Assembly (NCBI RefSeq): GCF_016625195.1
Contig: NZ_JACVUP010000004.1
Span: forward strand, 186,001 to 250,000
From: Erwinia sp. S63
Lineage (GTDB): Bacteria; Pseudomonadota; Gammaproteobacteria; Enterobacterales; Enterobacteriaceae
Direction of reading: 5' to 3'
Length of the DNA: 64,000 bases
A program made the translations under genes and the position numbers. Position 1 is the first letter of the stretch; the number at the start of each line of letters is the position of its first letter. The notes beneath the pieces were generated by a model. The model did no database searches and was not told the DNA's origin. It saw nothing but the letters and a program-made list of their open reading frames with translations. Of the stretch, positions 54,048 through 62,624 are shown piece after piece.

Positions 54048-55319
54048 TTACTGCGTGGCGAGCCAGCTTTTCTGCTCTTTAGTCAAATATTTAGCCCAGT
54101 CTTTCACCATCTCTTCGGTGTCGTTTTCACCCAGCAGGGTTTCCTGGCTGCTCTCTTTCACAATCACCGAGTTAAAGTAACCCCAGCCTTTCAGGTGTGT
54201 CGGCATGGTCAAGGGCACATAGTTCGGATCGTTTAACTCTTTAAACCAGCCGGTAAACTGCGGTGTTTGATAGAAAGGATCCTGCTCTGCGCCTTTATAA
54301 ATCGGCAGGGTGCCAACAAATTTTGCCCATGCAAGGTTGTTGGTCTTATTACTCAGGAAGGTGATGAGTGGCCAGGCGAGATCTTTTTGTTTGCCCTGTT
54401 TAAACATCGCCCAGCCGGTATAACCAATAGTAGGGAAAGCTTTACCCGACGGCCCGACAGGCATCGGCGCAACGGCAAAATCATCGGCGGCCATGCTGTT
54501 TTTAATTGCAATCAGTGCATCAGGATCCTGATCGAGCATGGCGCACTTGCCGGAATAGAAACCGGAGACGATTTCGTTGAAGCCCCAGTTCACGCTGTCT
54601 TTCGGCGCGCCGCCTTGTTTGTACATATCCACCAGCAGCTGAGCGCCTTTAATCGCGCCAGGCTGTGTCAGGGTGCTGTTACCCGCTTTATCAAAGAAGT
54701 CCGGTGATCCATTCATCGCCGCCATAAACATCATCCAGGCATTGGTGCCGCCGACGCCGCCGCGCATACAGTAGCCGCTGATGCCGTTACCCAACTGGCT
54801 GATGCGTTTAGCATCGCTGGCAAACTCATCCATGGTTTTTGGCGGCTCGCTCAATCCGGCCTGCTGGAAGAGTTTCTTATTCCAGAACAGGGCGCGCAGG
54901 TAGAAGCCGTAAGGGATCATGGTGGCTTTGCCATTGGCGGCACGCGCCATCGCCAGCGTTTTATCGGTTAACTGGGCGGTGCCATCCCAACTTTTCAGGC
55001 GCGGTTCTAAATCTTCCAGCATATTGTTGCTGGCATACAGCCCTTGCCAGGTGTCGGGCATTTCCACCACATCGGGCACTTGCCCGCTTTGCAGCATGGT
55101 GCCTAATTTCTCAAACGCCTGACCCCATGGCAGTGAGATCAACTCAATTTCCGTGCCGGGATGCTGGGTTTTGTATTCGCTCAACATTTTCTGCAGCAGT
55201 TCAGTGCGGGGCGGGCTGGTAATCACCTCCACCACGGTTAATTTTGCCGCCATACTGCTGAGTGCTGAACCCAATCCAATGGCTAAAACCAGTGCGTTAA
55301 TCGCAAAACGAGTCGTCAT
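54048..55319 (-). CDS. Carbohydrate-type ABC substrate-binding protein
   Basis: A 423-aa family 1 extracellular binding protein with a signal peptide (residues 1-25, MAA). Family features include EIELISLPWGQAFEKLGTMLQSGQVPDVVEMPDTW and GYTGWAMFKQGKQKDLAWPLITFL. The ATG follows AGGAGA; a longer reading from 55415 overlaps the PLP gene. The ligand is unknown. The co-encoded Cys/Met-type PLP enzyme hints at a sulfur- or amino-containing compound rather than a plain sugar. Confidence 0.9.
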   Translation of the reverse strand: MTTRFAINALVLAIGLGSALSSMAAKLTVVEVITSPPRTELLQKMLSEYKTQHPGTEIELISLPWGQAFEKLGTMLQSGQVPDVVEMPDTWQGLYASNNMLEDLEPRLKSWDGTAQLTDKTLAMARAANGKATMIPYGFYLRALFWNKKLFQQAGLSEPPKTMDEFASDAKRISQLGNGISGYCMRGGVGGTNAWMMFMAAMNGSPDFFDKAGNSTLTQPGAIKGAQLLVDMYKQGGAPKDSVNWGFNEIVSGFYSGKCAMLDQDPDALIAIKNSMAADDFAVAPMPVGPSGKAFPTIGYTGWAMFKQGKQKDLAWPLITFLSNKTNNLAWAKFVGTLPIYKGAEQDPFYQTPQFTGWFKELNDPNYVPLTMPTHLKGWGYFNSVIVKESSQETLLGENDTEEMVKDWAKYLTKEQKSWLATQ

Positions 55320-55344
55320 TGCAGCTTCTCCTGGGAGTGAGTGA

Positions 55345-56520
55345 TTATGCGCGGGTTGCGGTGGCAAGCGCCTGTTGCAGGTCGTTCCAGAGATCTTCGG
55401 TCTCTTCCAGACCAATCGAGATGCGGATCAAACGTGGCGAGACGCCGAAATCGACCGCAGAGTTAAATTCGCTGGCTTGATTGATGACTGAGATGGCGGG
55501 CATCACCAGGCTTTCGAATCCACCCCAACTCACCCCCATATGGAAATACTGCAAGGCGTTGCAGAAGGCCGGGATATCGACCTGTTCGGTCACTTCAAAC
55601 GCAAACAGGCCACTGTAGCCGCGCAGCGATGACCAGGATTTGGGGGACAAACCGGGATGGCACACTGCCGTAACCTGTGGATGGGCACTCAACTTTTGCG
55701 CCAGTTCCATGCCGCTTTGGTGATGCTGCTTCATGCGCAGGGGGAGCGTGCGCAGACCACGTATCAGCAGTGAGGCTTCATGTGCCGACAGCTTGCCGCC
55801 GAGGAAGGGACTGATGTGGCGTGCGATATTGCCGATATGTTGCTGACTGGCAATCACCAGGCCTGCCACTACATCACTGTGTCCGCTGATGTATTTCGAT
55901 GCCGAATGCACCACGATGTCAATGCCGCACAGCAACGGCTGCTGGAAAATCGGCGACGCCCAGCTGTTATCGATAATGGTGACTGCACCGGCATCACGCG
56001 CCAGCGTGGCCAGTTTGTTGAGGTTTAACTCACTCATTACCCAACTCACCGGGCTTTCCAGGTAGAGCAGGCTGGCACCCGGTAGCGCGGCACGAATCGC
56101 CTCTTCATCATCACCATCGACGAACTCGGTGGTGATACCAAAGCGCTTGCAGAAGCCGCGCAGGAAGCGATAGGTATCGGGATAGACGTGATTGACACAC
56201 ACCACTTTTGCGCCGGGTTGCAGCACGCTGAGAATGGCATTGCTGATGGCGGCCATGCCGCTGCCGAACGCCAGGCAAGCCTCGCCCCCTTCCAGTGCGG
56301 CAACTTTCTCCTGCAGCGCTCTGACCGTGGGATTATCGACGCGCGAATAGAGCGGTTGATCGCTTTCGCCACGGAAGCGGGCGATCATGCTGTCGTAATC
56401 ACTAAAGGTGAAGAGTGATGATTGGTAGATCGGCGGAGTGACCGCGCCTTTTTCATGGCGTAAATCGTGGGACAAAAGCGTTTGTTGCGAGACAGGTTTA
56501 TCGTTTGGCATTGATGACAT
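55345..56520 (-). CDS. PLP-dependent enzyme of the Cys/Met metabolism family
   Basis: A 391-aa enzyme like cystathionine gamma-synthase, cystathionine beta-lyase and methionine gamma-lyase. The PLP lysine is Lys209 in SASKYISGHSD, Asp184 is in IIDNSWASP, and YSRVDNPT at 58-65 carries residues that meet the cofactor of the neighbouring subunit. It overlaps the GntR gene (ATG inside its last codons), so the two are one transcript. A lyase acting on a C-S bond of the imported compound would fit the neighbours. Confidence 0.88.
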   Translation of the reverse strand: MSSMPNDKPVSQQTLLSHDLRHEKGAVTPPIYQSSLFTFSDYDSMIARFRGESDQPLYSRVDNPTVRALQEKVAALEGGEACLAFGSGMAAISNAILSVLQPGAKVVCVNHVYPDTYRFLRGFCKRFGITTEFVDGDDEEAIRAALPGASLLYLESPVSWVMSELNLNKLATLARDAGAVTIIDNSWASPIFQQPLLCGIDIVVHSASKYISGHSDVVAGLVIASQQHIGNIARHISPFLGGKLSAHEASLLIRGLRTLPLRMKQHHQSGMELAQKLSAHPQVTAVCHPGLSPKSWSSLRGYSGLFAFEVTEQVDIPAFCNALQYFHMGVSWGGFESLVMPAISVINQASEFNSAVDFGVSPRLIRISIGLEETEDLWNDLQQALATATRA

Positions 56521-57208
56521 CCTTCATGTCGCGTTCAGTGATATCGAGAATTTGGTGGCAAATGGCGCGCGCGGCTTCGCCATCCCGCTGGCAAATGGCA
56601 TTGAAGAGATCGCGGTGTAACGGGAAGGAGTCGGCAAAGAGTGCCTGCTCCGGTGGTGATTCAAAAAAGGCGTGCATGCTGTCGTAGATGCCGTTAAGCA
56701 TTTGCAGCAGAAGAGGGTTGCCTGAAGCGCGGTAAATGCTGGTGTGAAACGCCCAGTCTTCGGCGCCTGCAGAGCCCACCGCCAGATGTACTCGCTCCAT
56801 TTCGACCAGGCGTTGTTCAATTTCCAGCAGATCTTCGGCGCTTGCCCGCTGCGCAGCGAGCACACAGGATTCGGATTCGATAATGCGACGAACCTCCAGC
56901 GCGTGCAGCATGTTGGCTGAGTCGTTTTTGAATCGCAGCGAGAGGAAGCTGTCGTTGATACCGACATCGGCCTGCAAAAACGTGCCGCTGCCTTTCTTAC
57001 GCAGGATGATGCCCAGTGCTTCCCAGCGTTTTAACGCTTCACGTACTGTATTGCGGCTGACCCCGAGCTTTTCCGCCAGTTCGCGCTCAGGCGGTAAACG
57101 GCTCCCTGGCTGCGCGCCGGATTGCGCCATAAAACGCGTGAGTGCATCAAGAATCAGCGTGTCACTGCGCGGTGTGGTTATCGGTTGAAGCTCAAAAGGG
57201 GATTGCAT
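56498..57208 (-). CDS. FadR-subfamily GntR regulator
   Basis: A 236-aa regulator with a winged helix-turn-helix (LPPERELAEKLGVSRNTVREALKRWEALGIILRKKGSGTFL) and a C-terminal FCD ligand domain with metal-binding histidines (AFHTSIYRASGNPLLLQM, FPLHRDLFNAI). As the first gene of the PLP/ABC operon it is the likely local controller. Confidence 0.92.
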   Translation of the reverse strand: MQSPFELQPITTPRSDTLILDALTRFMAQSGAQPGSRLPPERELAEKLGVSRNTVREALKRWEALGIILRKKGSGTFLQADVGINDSFLSLRFKNDSANMLHALEVRRIIESESCVLAAQRASAEDLLEIEQRLVEMERVHLAVGSAGAEDWAFHTSIYRASGNPLLLQMLNGIYDSMHAFFESPPEQALFADSFPLHRDLFNAICQRDGEAARAICHQILDITERDMKDVINAKR

Positions 57209-57220
57209 AGCGCTGCCTTA

Positions 57221-57243
57221 ATTGGTCCAACATCTCTACCAAT
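57221..57243. promoter_or_regulatory. Inverted repeat, candidate GntR operator
   Basis: ATTGGT and ACCAAT are inverted around an 11-nt spacer, 12 bp before the GntR start. FadR-type repressors such as PdhR and LldR use these same half-sites, with a shorter spacer of about 3 nt. Autoregulation is plausible. Confidence 0.5.
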
Positions 57244-57421
57244 TACTTAGCAAGGGGTGTGCCATTTTGTTTTTAATTGATTTTATTGGCGTTTTTTATG
57301 AGTAATAAGCGAGGGATCTGAGTTTTGCTGGTGCAGTGTGGCGGAATTTGCACCGTTTTGTCACAGCGTTGAAATAAAAACGGCGCGATGGTTCGCGCCG
57401 AGAGATGAGGAGATAAAGGAA

Positions 57422-57778
57422 TTATGCCGCATCGAAAATAACGTAAAGCTTGCGCATGGTGCTCTCAATCACCCAGGTGCCTTCGGTGTTGGCTTCAAAG
57501 AAGAAAGAATCACCCGGCTTGAAATTGAGGGTCGCTTCACCGTCTGGCGTAAACGAGCCGCTGCCGTTAAGAAAATGCATGATCTCAGCCTGTTTAACCG
57601 AGCGGCGATATGAACCGACTGCACACTCGAAAATACCGGTATCGATGTCCTCTTTACCCGGTATCACCTTTTGGATGCCAGACAAGGCAATCCTTCCGCT
57701 ACCCGGCAAGCCCTCAACATTACCCCAGGGTTCCATCTCTTTAATTGCGGCGGGCTGTTCGATTTTCTGCACTTTCAT
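57422..57778 (-). CDS. Cupin protein, DUF861/EutQ-like
   Basis: A 118-aa single cupin (KQAEIMHFLNGSGSFTPDGEATLNFKPGDSFFFEANTEGTWVIE). It resembles the small cupins often found beside amine and ureidoglycolate pathways. The ATG at 57778 follows a weak AGGAA site. It lies alone between the GntR operon and the amino acid importer. Function unknown. Confidence 0.8.
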   Translation of the reverse strand: MKVQKIEQPAAIKEMEPWGNVEGLPGSGRIALSGIQKVIPGKEDIDTGIFECAVGSYRRSVKQAEIMHFLNGSGSFTPDGEATLNFKPGDSFFFEANTEGTWVIESTMRKLYVIFDAA

Positions 57779-58056
57779 CAGTTCTTGTTCCTGTAATAAG
57801 TGGCAAACGGCACCCGCTACAACGGCAGGGTGCATTGGAGAAGAAATTCAATTCAGATTAAGGGATTGCAATAAAACCTGAGGGTGCTTATTGCCGCGGG
57901 AATAACATATTCAGATGATTATTCGCGCGGCTTTGGCAGAAACTTTTGTATCCCCGCCATACTTAAAAGTGCAGGTGTGTTGGTAGCGCTCATTCACCCC
58001 CGGTCACTTACTTGAGCCGATTCCTGGGCGTTCGTGCTGTTCTAAGGCAGCATCAT

Positions 58057-58824
58057 TCAACTAAGCGTTTGGCAGCATGAACAGGGCTGCGCAACGGTAT
58101 TACCCAGAACACGGCGCAGGAAATCTTGCGTGCGCGCTTCTTGTGGCCGCAGTAACAGGTTATCAGCAGGACCTTGCTCCACAATCTGTCCGCTGTGCAG
58201 GAAGCAGACGCGATCGGCCACTTCACGCGCGAACTGCATCTCATGGGTGACCACGATCATGGTCATCCCTTCACGGGCGAGATTGCGCATGACCTGCAGC
58301 ACTTCACCCACTAATTCGGGATCGAGCGCGGAGGTGGGCTCATCAAACAGAATTGCTTTGGGCTGCAGGGCCAGCGTGCGGGCAATCGCCACGCGCTGTT
58401 GCTGACCGCCGGATAACTGGGTCGGCCATGCGTTGATTTTCTCGGCCAGGCCCACCATCGCCAGTAAGTCTTTGGCGCGCTTTTCCGCCACGTTGCGGGA
58501 TTCACCGTTGACGTGAATCGGACCTTCCATCACGTTTTCCAGTACGCTGCGATGCGGGAAGAGGTTGAAACGCTGGAACACCATGCCAATCTGACGTCTT
58601 AGATCGTTAATACTCTTGTGCTTATTGTTGACGCGCTGGCCCAGCACGGTGACATCGCCGCCCTCATAGGTTTCAAGGCCGTTGATGCAGCGCAGTATGG
58701 TCGATTTACCTGAACCCGAGGGGCCAATCAGGCAAACTACTTCGCCTTCGCTGACCTTGAAACTCACGCCCTTCAGCACCTCAATAGAGCCGAATTTTTT
58801 GTGTACTTCATGAATTTCAATCAT
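58057..58824 (-). CDS. Amino acid ABC transporter ATP-binding protein
   Basis: A 255-aa ATPase with [46 protein letters not shown] and VVTHEM. The C-terminus carries an odd Cys-rich end (PCSCCQTLS). It follows its permease by 1 bp. Together with the binding protein on the other strand it makes an amino acid importer. Confidence 0.92.
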   Translation of the reverse strand: MIEIHEVHKKFGSIEVLKGVSFKVSEGEVVCLIGPSGSGKSTILRCINGLETYEGGDVTVLGQRVNNKHKSINDLRRQIGMVFQRFNLFPHRSVLENVMEGPIHVNGESRNVAEKRAKDLLAMVGLAEKINAWPTQLSGGQQQRVAIARTLALQPKAILFDEPTSALDPELVGEVLQVMRNLAREGMTMIVVTHEMQFAREVADRVCFLHSGQIVEQGPADNLLLRPQEARTQDFLRRVLGNTVAQPCSCCQTLS

Positions 58825-58825
58825 C

Positions 58826-59476
58826 TCAAGCCCCTTTCATCTGACGTTTTTCCAGCTTCTTGGTGAGTGCCAACAGCGGCAGGCAAAGCACCAGATACAG
58901 CAGTGCCACTAGCGTGTACACCGTGGTGTTATCGAAGGTTGAGGCGGCAATGAGTTGGCCCTGACGCGTCATTTCCGTTACCGCGATGGTCGACGCCAGC
59001 GCAGAATCCTTGAGCATCATTACTAACGTATTGCTGAATGGCGGCAAGGCGACATGAAACGCCTGTGGCAGCACCACGCGTCGCATGGCTTTGCCATAGC
59101 TCATGCCCATCGAGCGCGCGGCTTCAAGTTGTCCGCGATCAACCGATTCAATGCCCGCGCGGAATATTTCCGCGATATAGGTCGAAAAGCAAAAGGCTAT
59201 ACCAATGACACTGGCCTGAAACGAGGTGAGGGTGATGCCAATATCAGGAAAGACAAAATAGATATAAAACAACACCACAATCATCGGCAGACCACGTGTG
59301 ATGTTAATAATGGTGGCGATGGGCCATGAAATAATTTTCCACGGACACATTTTGGCTGCGGCAAAAATCAACCCTAATGGCGTACTGATAATCAGAGACA
59401 AAAGGGTGATATAGATCGTCATTTCCGCCCCTTGCAATAAAAAGGGCAGATATTGGTGGATGCTGCTCCAGTCCAT
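58826..59476 (-). CDS. Amino acid ABC transporter permease
   Basis: A 216-aa permease of the HisM/GlnP type with about five membrane segments and the loop EAARSMGMSYGKAMRRVVLPQAFHVALPPF. The start follows AGGAGA; the reading from 59512 adds 12 unlikely residues. Its promoter shares a palindrome with that of the divergent binding protein. Confidence 0.9.
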   Translation of the reverse strand: MDWSSIHQYLPFLLQGAEMTIYITLLSLIISTPLGLIFAAAKMCPWKIISWPIATIINITRGLPMIVVLFYIYFVFPDIGITLTSFQASVIGIAFCFSTYIAEIFRAGIESVDRGQLEAARSMGMSYGKAMRRVVLPQAFHVALPPFSNTLVMMLKDSALASTIAVTEMTRQGQLIAASTFDNTTVYTLVALLYLVLCLPLLALTKKLEKRQMKGA

Positions 59477-59523
59477 TGTGTTCTCCTGGTTCGTGGTGTC
59501 GCCGTAAACCATCAGGCGACAAT

Positions 59524-59563
59524 TTCATTATAATGAATATCGTTGATAGCAAATCGCTGTCAA
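59524..59563 (-). promoter_or_regulatory. Leftward promoter with palindromic operator
   Basis: On the minus strand a TTGACA box lies at 59563-59558. The palindrome TTCATTATAATGAA (59524-59537) sits downstream over the expected -10 region, 48 bp before the permease start. The same motif recurs at the rightward promoter. Confidence 0.6.
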
Positions 59564-59693
59564 TCTTTACCCTCATAACAGAGATAGCATTTACTTATTA
59601 CGCTCATACGAACAAGCTATAGGTGTGATATTTAGTGAAATCAAAGGCTTTATTGATAATTTGTGAGATGGCGCATTTTCGTTAAATAAATCG

Positions 59694-59729
59694 TTGACAG
59701 CAGGCATGCAATTTTCATTATAGTGAAAA
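59694..59729 (+). promoter_or_regulatory. Rightward promoter with matching operator
   Basis: TTGACA at 59694-59699 is followed by TTTTCA-TTATAG-TGAAAA at 59712-59729, which covers the likely -10 box. This near-palindrome matches the site at the leftward promoter (shared core TTTCATTATARTGAA). It lies 38 bp before the binding protein start. The downstream XRE-cupin protein is the obvious candidate to bind both. Confidence 0.65.
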
Positions 59730-59766
59730 AGAGCGTTATTCCTTCCATTGCATCCAGGAGTGAGTC

Positions 59767-60516
59767 ATGTCTGCTATGCGTTCCTCGTTAATGATCCTCG
59801 GCCTTACGGCTGCGTTGAGTTTCAATGCCAGTGCTGCGGTGTTGACCGCAGGTTCACCGCCATCGAGTGCACCCACCACCTTCCTGAATACACAAACGGG
59901 CAAGATTGAGGGTTTTATGCCGGATGTGGCCGCAGAAGTGGCTAAACGTGAGCATTTGGACATCCAATACAGCGCAATCCCTTTTTCCACGCTGATACAA
60001 TCTGTTATTGCCGGGAAGATTGACATGATTGTGGCGGGAATGACCCCCACCGAAGAGCGCGCAAAACGTATTACCTTCTCTCAACCGGTGACGGCTTTTG
60101 GCGCAGGATTGATCGTGCGGGATGACAACAAAAAAACCTATAACTCGTGGCAGGATCTCAAGGGCGAAGTGGTGGGAACCATGGCCGGCACCGATTATAC
60201 CCAAAGCCTGATGGCCAGCGGTATTGCGAAAGAAGTGAAGGTTTATGACAGCCCGGCGGATATGACGCGAGATTTGTCACTGGGTCGCGTTGCGGCCGGA
60301 TTAAATGACTATCCGATATTAAAAGCGCAGGAAAAAGCGGGTGGATTAAAAGGCATGCACGTGGTGGATAATTATAAACCGGAACATGTTTCCCCAATGG
60401 CGTTTGGCGTGAAGAAAGGCAACGATGCCTTAATGGCGCAGATCAATAGCGCGTTAACCAGCATGAAAGATGACGGCACTTTGCAGACGATTAAAACCAA
60501 ATGGGGCATGCCCTGA
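59767..60516 (+). CDS. Amino acid ABC transporter substrate-binding protein
   Basis: A 249-aa family 3 binding protein with a signal peptide (residues 1-23). Family features are IEGFMPDVAAEVAKREHLDIQYSAIPFSTLIQSVIAGKIDMIVAGMTPTEERAKRITFSQPV. It is divergent from its permease and ATPase and heads a three-gene rightward operon with the regulator and an FAD oxidase. Confidence 0.92.
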   Translation: MSAMRSSLMILGLTAALSFNASAAVLTAGSPPSSAPTTFLNTQTGKIEGFMPDVAAEVAKREHLDIQYSAIPFSTLIQSVIAGKIDMIVAGMTPTEERAKRITFSQPVTAFGAGLIVRDDNKKTYNSWQDLKGEVVGTMAGTDYTQSLMASGIAKEVKVYDSPADMTRDLSLGRVAAGLNDYPILKAQEKAGGLKGMHVVDNYKPEHVSPMAFGVKKGNDALMAQINSALTSMKDDGTLQTIKTKWGMP

Positions 60517-60567
60517 TTAATGACACCATTAAGCTCAGCTGACACGGATGCGAATGGAATTCAGCCG

Positions 60568-61173
60568 ATGAAAAAAGAACCGATCATCAAAGGGGAGTCA
60601 GGCGCGCAGGAAGCGGATATCGGCTCCCGCGTAAAACGTGTGCGCAAGGCGCGGAATATGACCATCACGGAGCTGGCGCTGCTGGCGAATGTCTCCGCTG
60701 GTGCCATCAGTCAGATCGAACGCAATCTGACGAATCCTACGGTACGAGTGCTGGAACAACTGCGTCTGGTATTGAAAGTTCCCCTTTCGGCCTTTTTGGA
60801 AGAGGCCGAAGCTCACTCTCGTGGTGCCGAGCATTATGTCCGGCGCGCAGCGGAACGCCCGCACTTTAACGTGGGTAAACAGGGGATTTCAAAACAGATG
60901 CTTTCCCCCTCTGGCGACCATGATTTGCAGTTTATGTTCATCAATATCCCGGCTGGCGTGCAGTCCGCTGAGATGTTAATGGGGAAGGGTGAAAAAGCGG
61001 GATTAGTCATGGCGGGTGAACTGACCTTGGAGATTGACGGTGACACGGTATTGTTATCGCCCGGTGACAGTTTTCAATTTCAGAGCCATCTCCCGCACAA
61101 CATTTTTAACCCGACGTCCAGTGACGCCACTGTGTTGTGGATTATGCATATTTCCTCAGAGCAACATTTATAA
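60568..61173 (+). CDS. XRE-family regulator with C-terminal cupin
   Basis: A 201-aa regulator. The helix-turn-helix is MTITELALLANVSAGAISQIERNLTNPTVRVLEQL, and the C-terminal cupin is GLVMAGELTLEIDGDTVLLSPGDSFQFQSHLPHNIFNP. This layout is shared with regulators of amine and amino acid catabolism such as PuuR. An ATG at 60520 in the same frame, 3 bp after the binding protein stop, is an alternative start. It likely controls both divergent units. Confidence 0.88.
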   Translation: MKKEPIIKGESGAQEADIGSRVKRVRKARNMTITELALLANVSAGAISQIERNLTNPTVRVLEQLRLVLKVPLSAFLEEAEAHSRGAEHYVRRAAERPHFNVGKQGISKQMLSPSGDHDLQFMFINIPAGVQSAEMLMGKGEKAGLVMAGELTLEIDGDTVLLSPGDSFQFQSHLPHNIFNPTSSDATVLWIMHISSEQHL

Positions 61174-61191
61174 AGGTCAGGATTGAACATC

Positions 61192-62520
61192 ATGCGCATC
61201 AACGTGAATAACGTAGCAGACAGTGAAACCTTCCCCAGTGCGGTGGATGTCATCGTCATTGGCGGCGGGATTATCGGCACTTCCGTCAGTTATGAACTGG
61301 CAAAGCAGGGCGTTTCCGTGGCGCTGTTTGAAAAAGGGGTGATCGGCGGCGAACAGTCGGGACGCAACTGGGGCTGGGTCCGTCAGCAAAATCGCGATCT
61401 GTATGAGCTGCCGATGGCGATGCGCAGTTTGCAGCGTTGGGAAGCGTTGAGCGGGGAAATTGGCCTCGATCTTGGCTTCAGCCGCCAGGGAATCACCTAC
61501 GGCACATTGAGTGAAGCGGATGTGGCGCGCTGGGAAGCCTGGGGCAAGCAGGCGAAACAAATGGGTTTTGTCAGCCATTTATTGACGGGCAAAGAGACGC
61601 GCGAGCGCATTGGCGAGCAGGCCCAATGGGTGGGCGGCGTCTGGTCTCCGACAGATGCTCGTGCTGAACCTTCCATGGCCGCACCAGCGATCGCCACGGG
61701 GGCAAAAAATTTGGGTGCTTCAGTACATCAAAACTGCGCGGTGCGTGGATTGGATATCACTGGCGGGCGTGTGACCGGCGTATGGACCGAGCGCGGCTTA
61801 GTGAAAGCGAACCGGGTAATCTGCTGTGGCGGTGCCTGGAGTTCCCGCTTCTGCAAACAGTACGGTGTTGAACTGCCGAGCGCAAATATCTTAGGTACGG
61901 CGTTTAAAACCACTGCGGCACCGGAAGTGATCAGAGGCTGTATTAGCATCGGCGGATTATGCATTCGTCGTCGTCAGGATGGCAGTTACACCGTGGCGCT
62001 TTCAGGACGAGGACAGATCGATCTGGCACCGCAAAATATCCGCTACGCCACCAAGTTTTATCCGATGTATCGCAGCAAAATTGCGAAAAAACTCAAAGTG
62101 CGTATCAACGGTTCTTTCTTCAATGGCCCGGAGGCCGCAGGTTCCTGGTCAAACCAGGGCGTATCGCCGTTTGAAAAGATTCGTGTACTCGATCCCGCCG
62201 GCGATCCGGCGATTGTGCAGGAAGCGATGCAGATGCTGGTACAGTTTTACCCTGAGCTCAGCGGGATCAAAGTCGATCATGCATGGGGTGGTTGGATCGA
62301 TACCACGCCTGACCTGGTGCCGGTGATTGATGAGATGGATCATGTGCCGGGCCTGTTTGTTGCCTCTGGCTTCAGTGGGCACGGTTTCGGCATCGGTCCT
62401 GGTGCGGGCTTATTGTGTGCGCAGATGGTGAATAACCAGCCGTTGTTCACCGATGCTGAACCTTACAGTCTGGCGCGTTTCGCCAAAGGTAATGCGATTC
62501 GTGAACCGCAAATGATGTAA
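61192..62520 (+). CDS. FAD-dependent amino acid oxidoreductase (DAO family)
   Basis: A 442-aa flavoprotein. The FAD motif is DVIVIGGGIIGTSVSYELAKQG (about residues 16-37), followed by GGEQSGRNWGWVRQQNRD, where GRNWGW marks a D-amino acid or N-substituted amino acid oxidase subgroup. The C-terminal GFSGHGFGIGPGAG block completes the domain. No export signal is present, so it acts in the cytoplasm on what the importer brings in. The ATG after AGGA is chosen; a TTG at 61183 is possible. Confidence 0.88.
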   Translation: MRINVNNVADSETFPSAVDVIVIGGGIIGTSVSYELAKQGVSVALFEKGVIGGEQSGRNWGWVRQQNRDLYELPMAMRSLQRWEALSGEIGLDLGFSRQGITYGTLSEADVARWEAWGKQAKQMGFVSHLLTGKETRERIGEQAQWVGGVWSPTDARAEPSMAAPAIATGAKNLGASVHQNCAVRGLDITGGRVTGVWTERGLVKANRVICCGGAWSSRFCKQYGVELPSANILGTAFKTTAAPEVIRGCISIGGLCIRRRQDGSYTVALSGRGQIDLAPQNIRYATKFYPMYRSKIAKKLKVRINGSFFNGPEAAGSWSNQGVSPFEKIRVLDPAGDPAIVQEAMQMLVQFYPELSGIKVDHAWGGWIDTTPDLVPVIDEMDHVPGLFVASGFSGHGFGIGPGAGLLCAQMVNNQPLFTDAEPYSLARFAKGNAIREPQMM

Positions 62521-62580
62521 GAACCTGATTGATACTAACCGATCGTGGCATCGGTAAAGACAGGACTCTGTTAAAAGTGT

Positions 62581-62602
62581 GAGGCGGCCTTCAGGCCGCC
62601 TC
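62581..62602. terminator. Bidirectional terminator between oxidase and chemoreceptor
   Basis: GAGGCGGCC and GGCCGCCTC form a perfect 9-bp stem with a TTCA tetraloop in the convergent gap. A T-rich run follows on the minus strand (CACACTTTTAAC). Confidence 0.78.
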
Positions 62603-62624
62603 CTCATCGCTAAAGAGTCATCAC

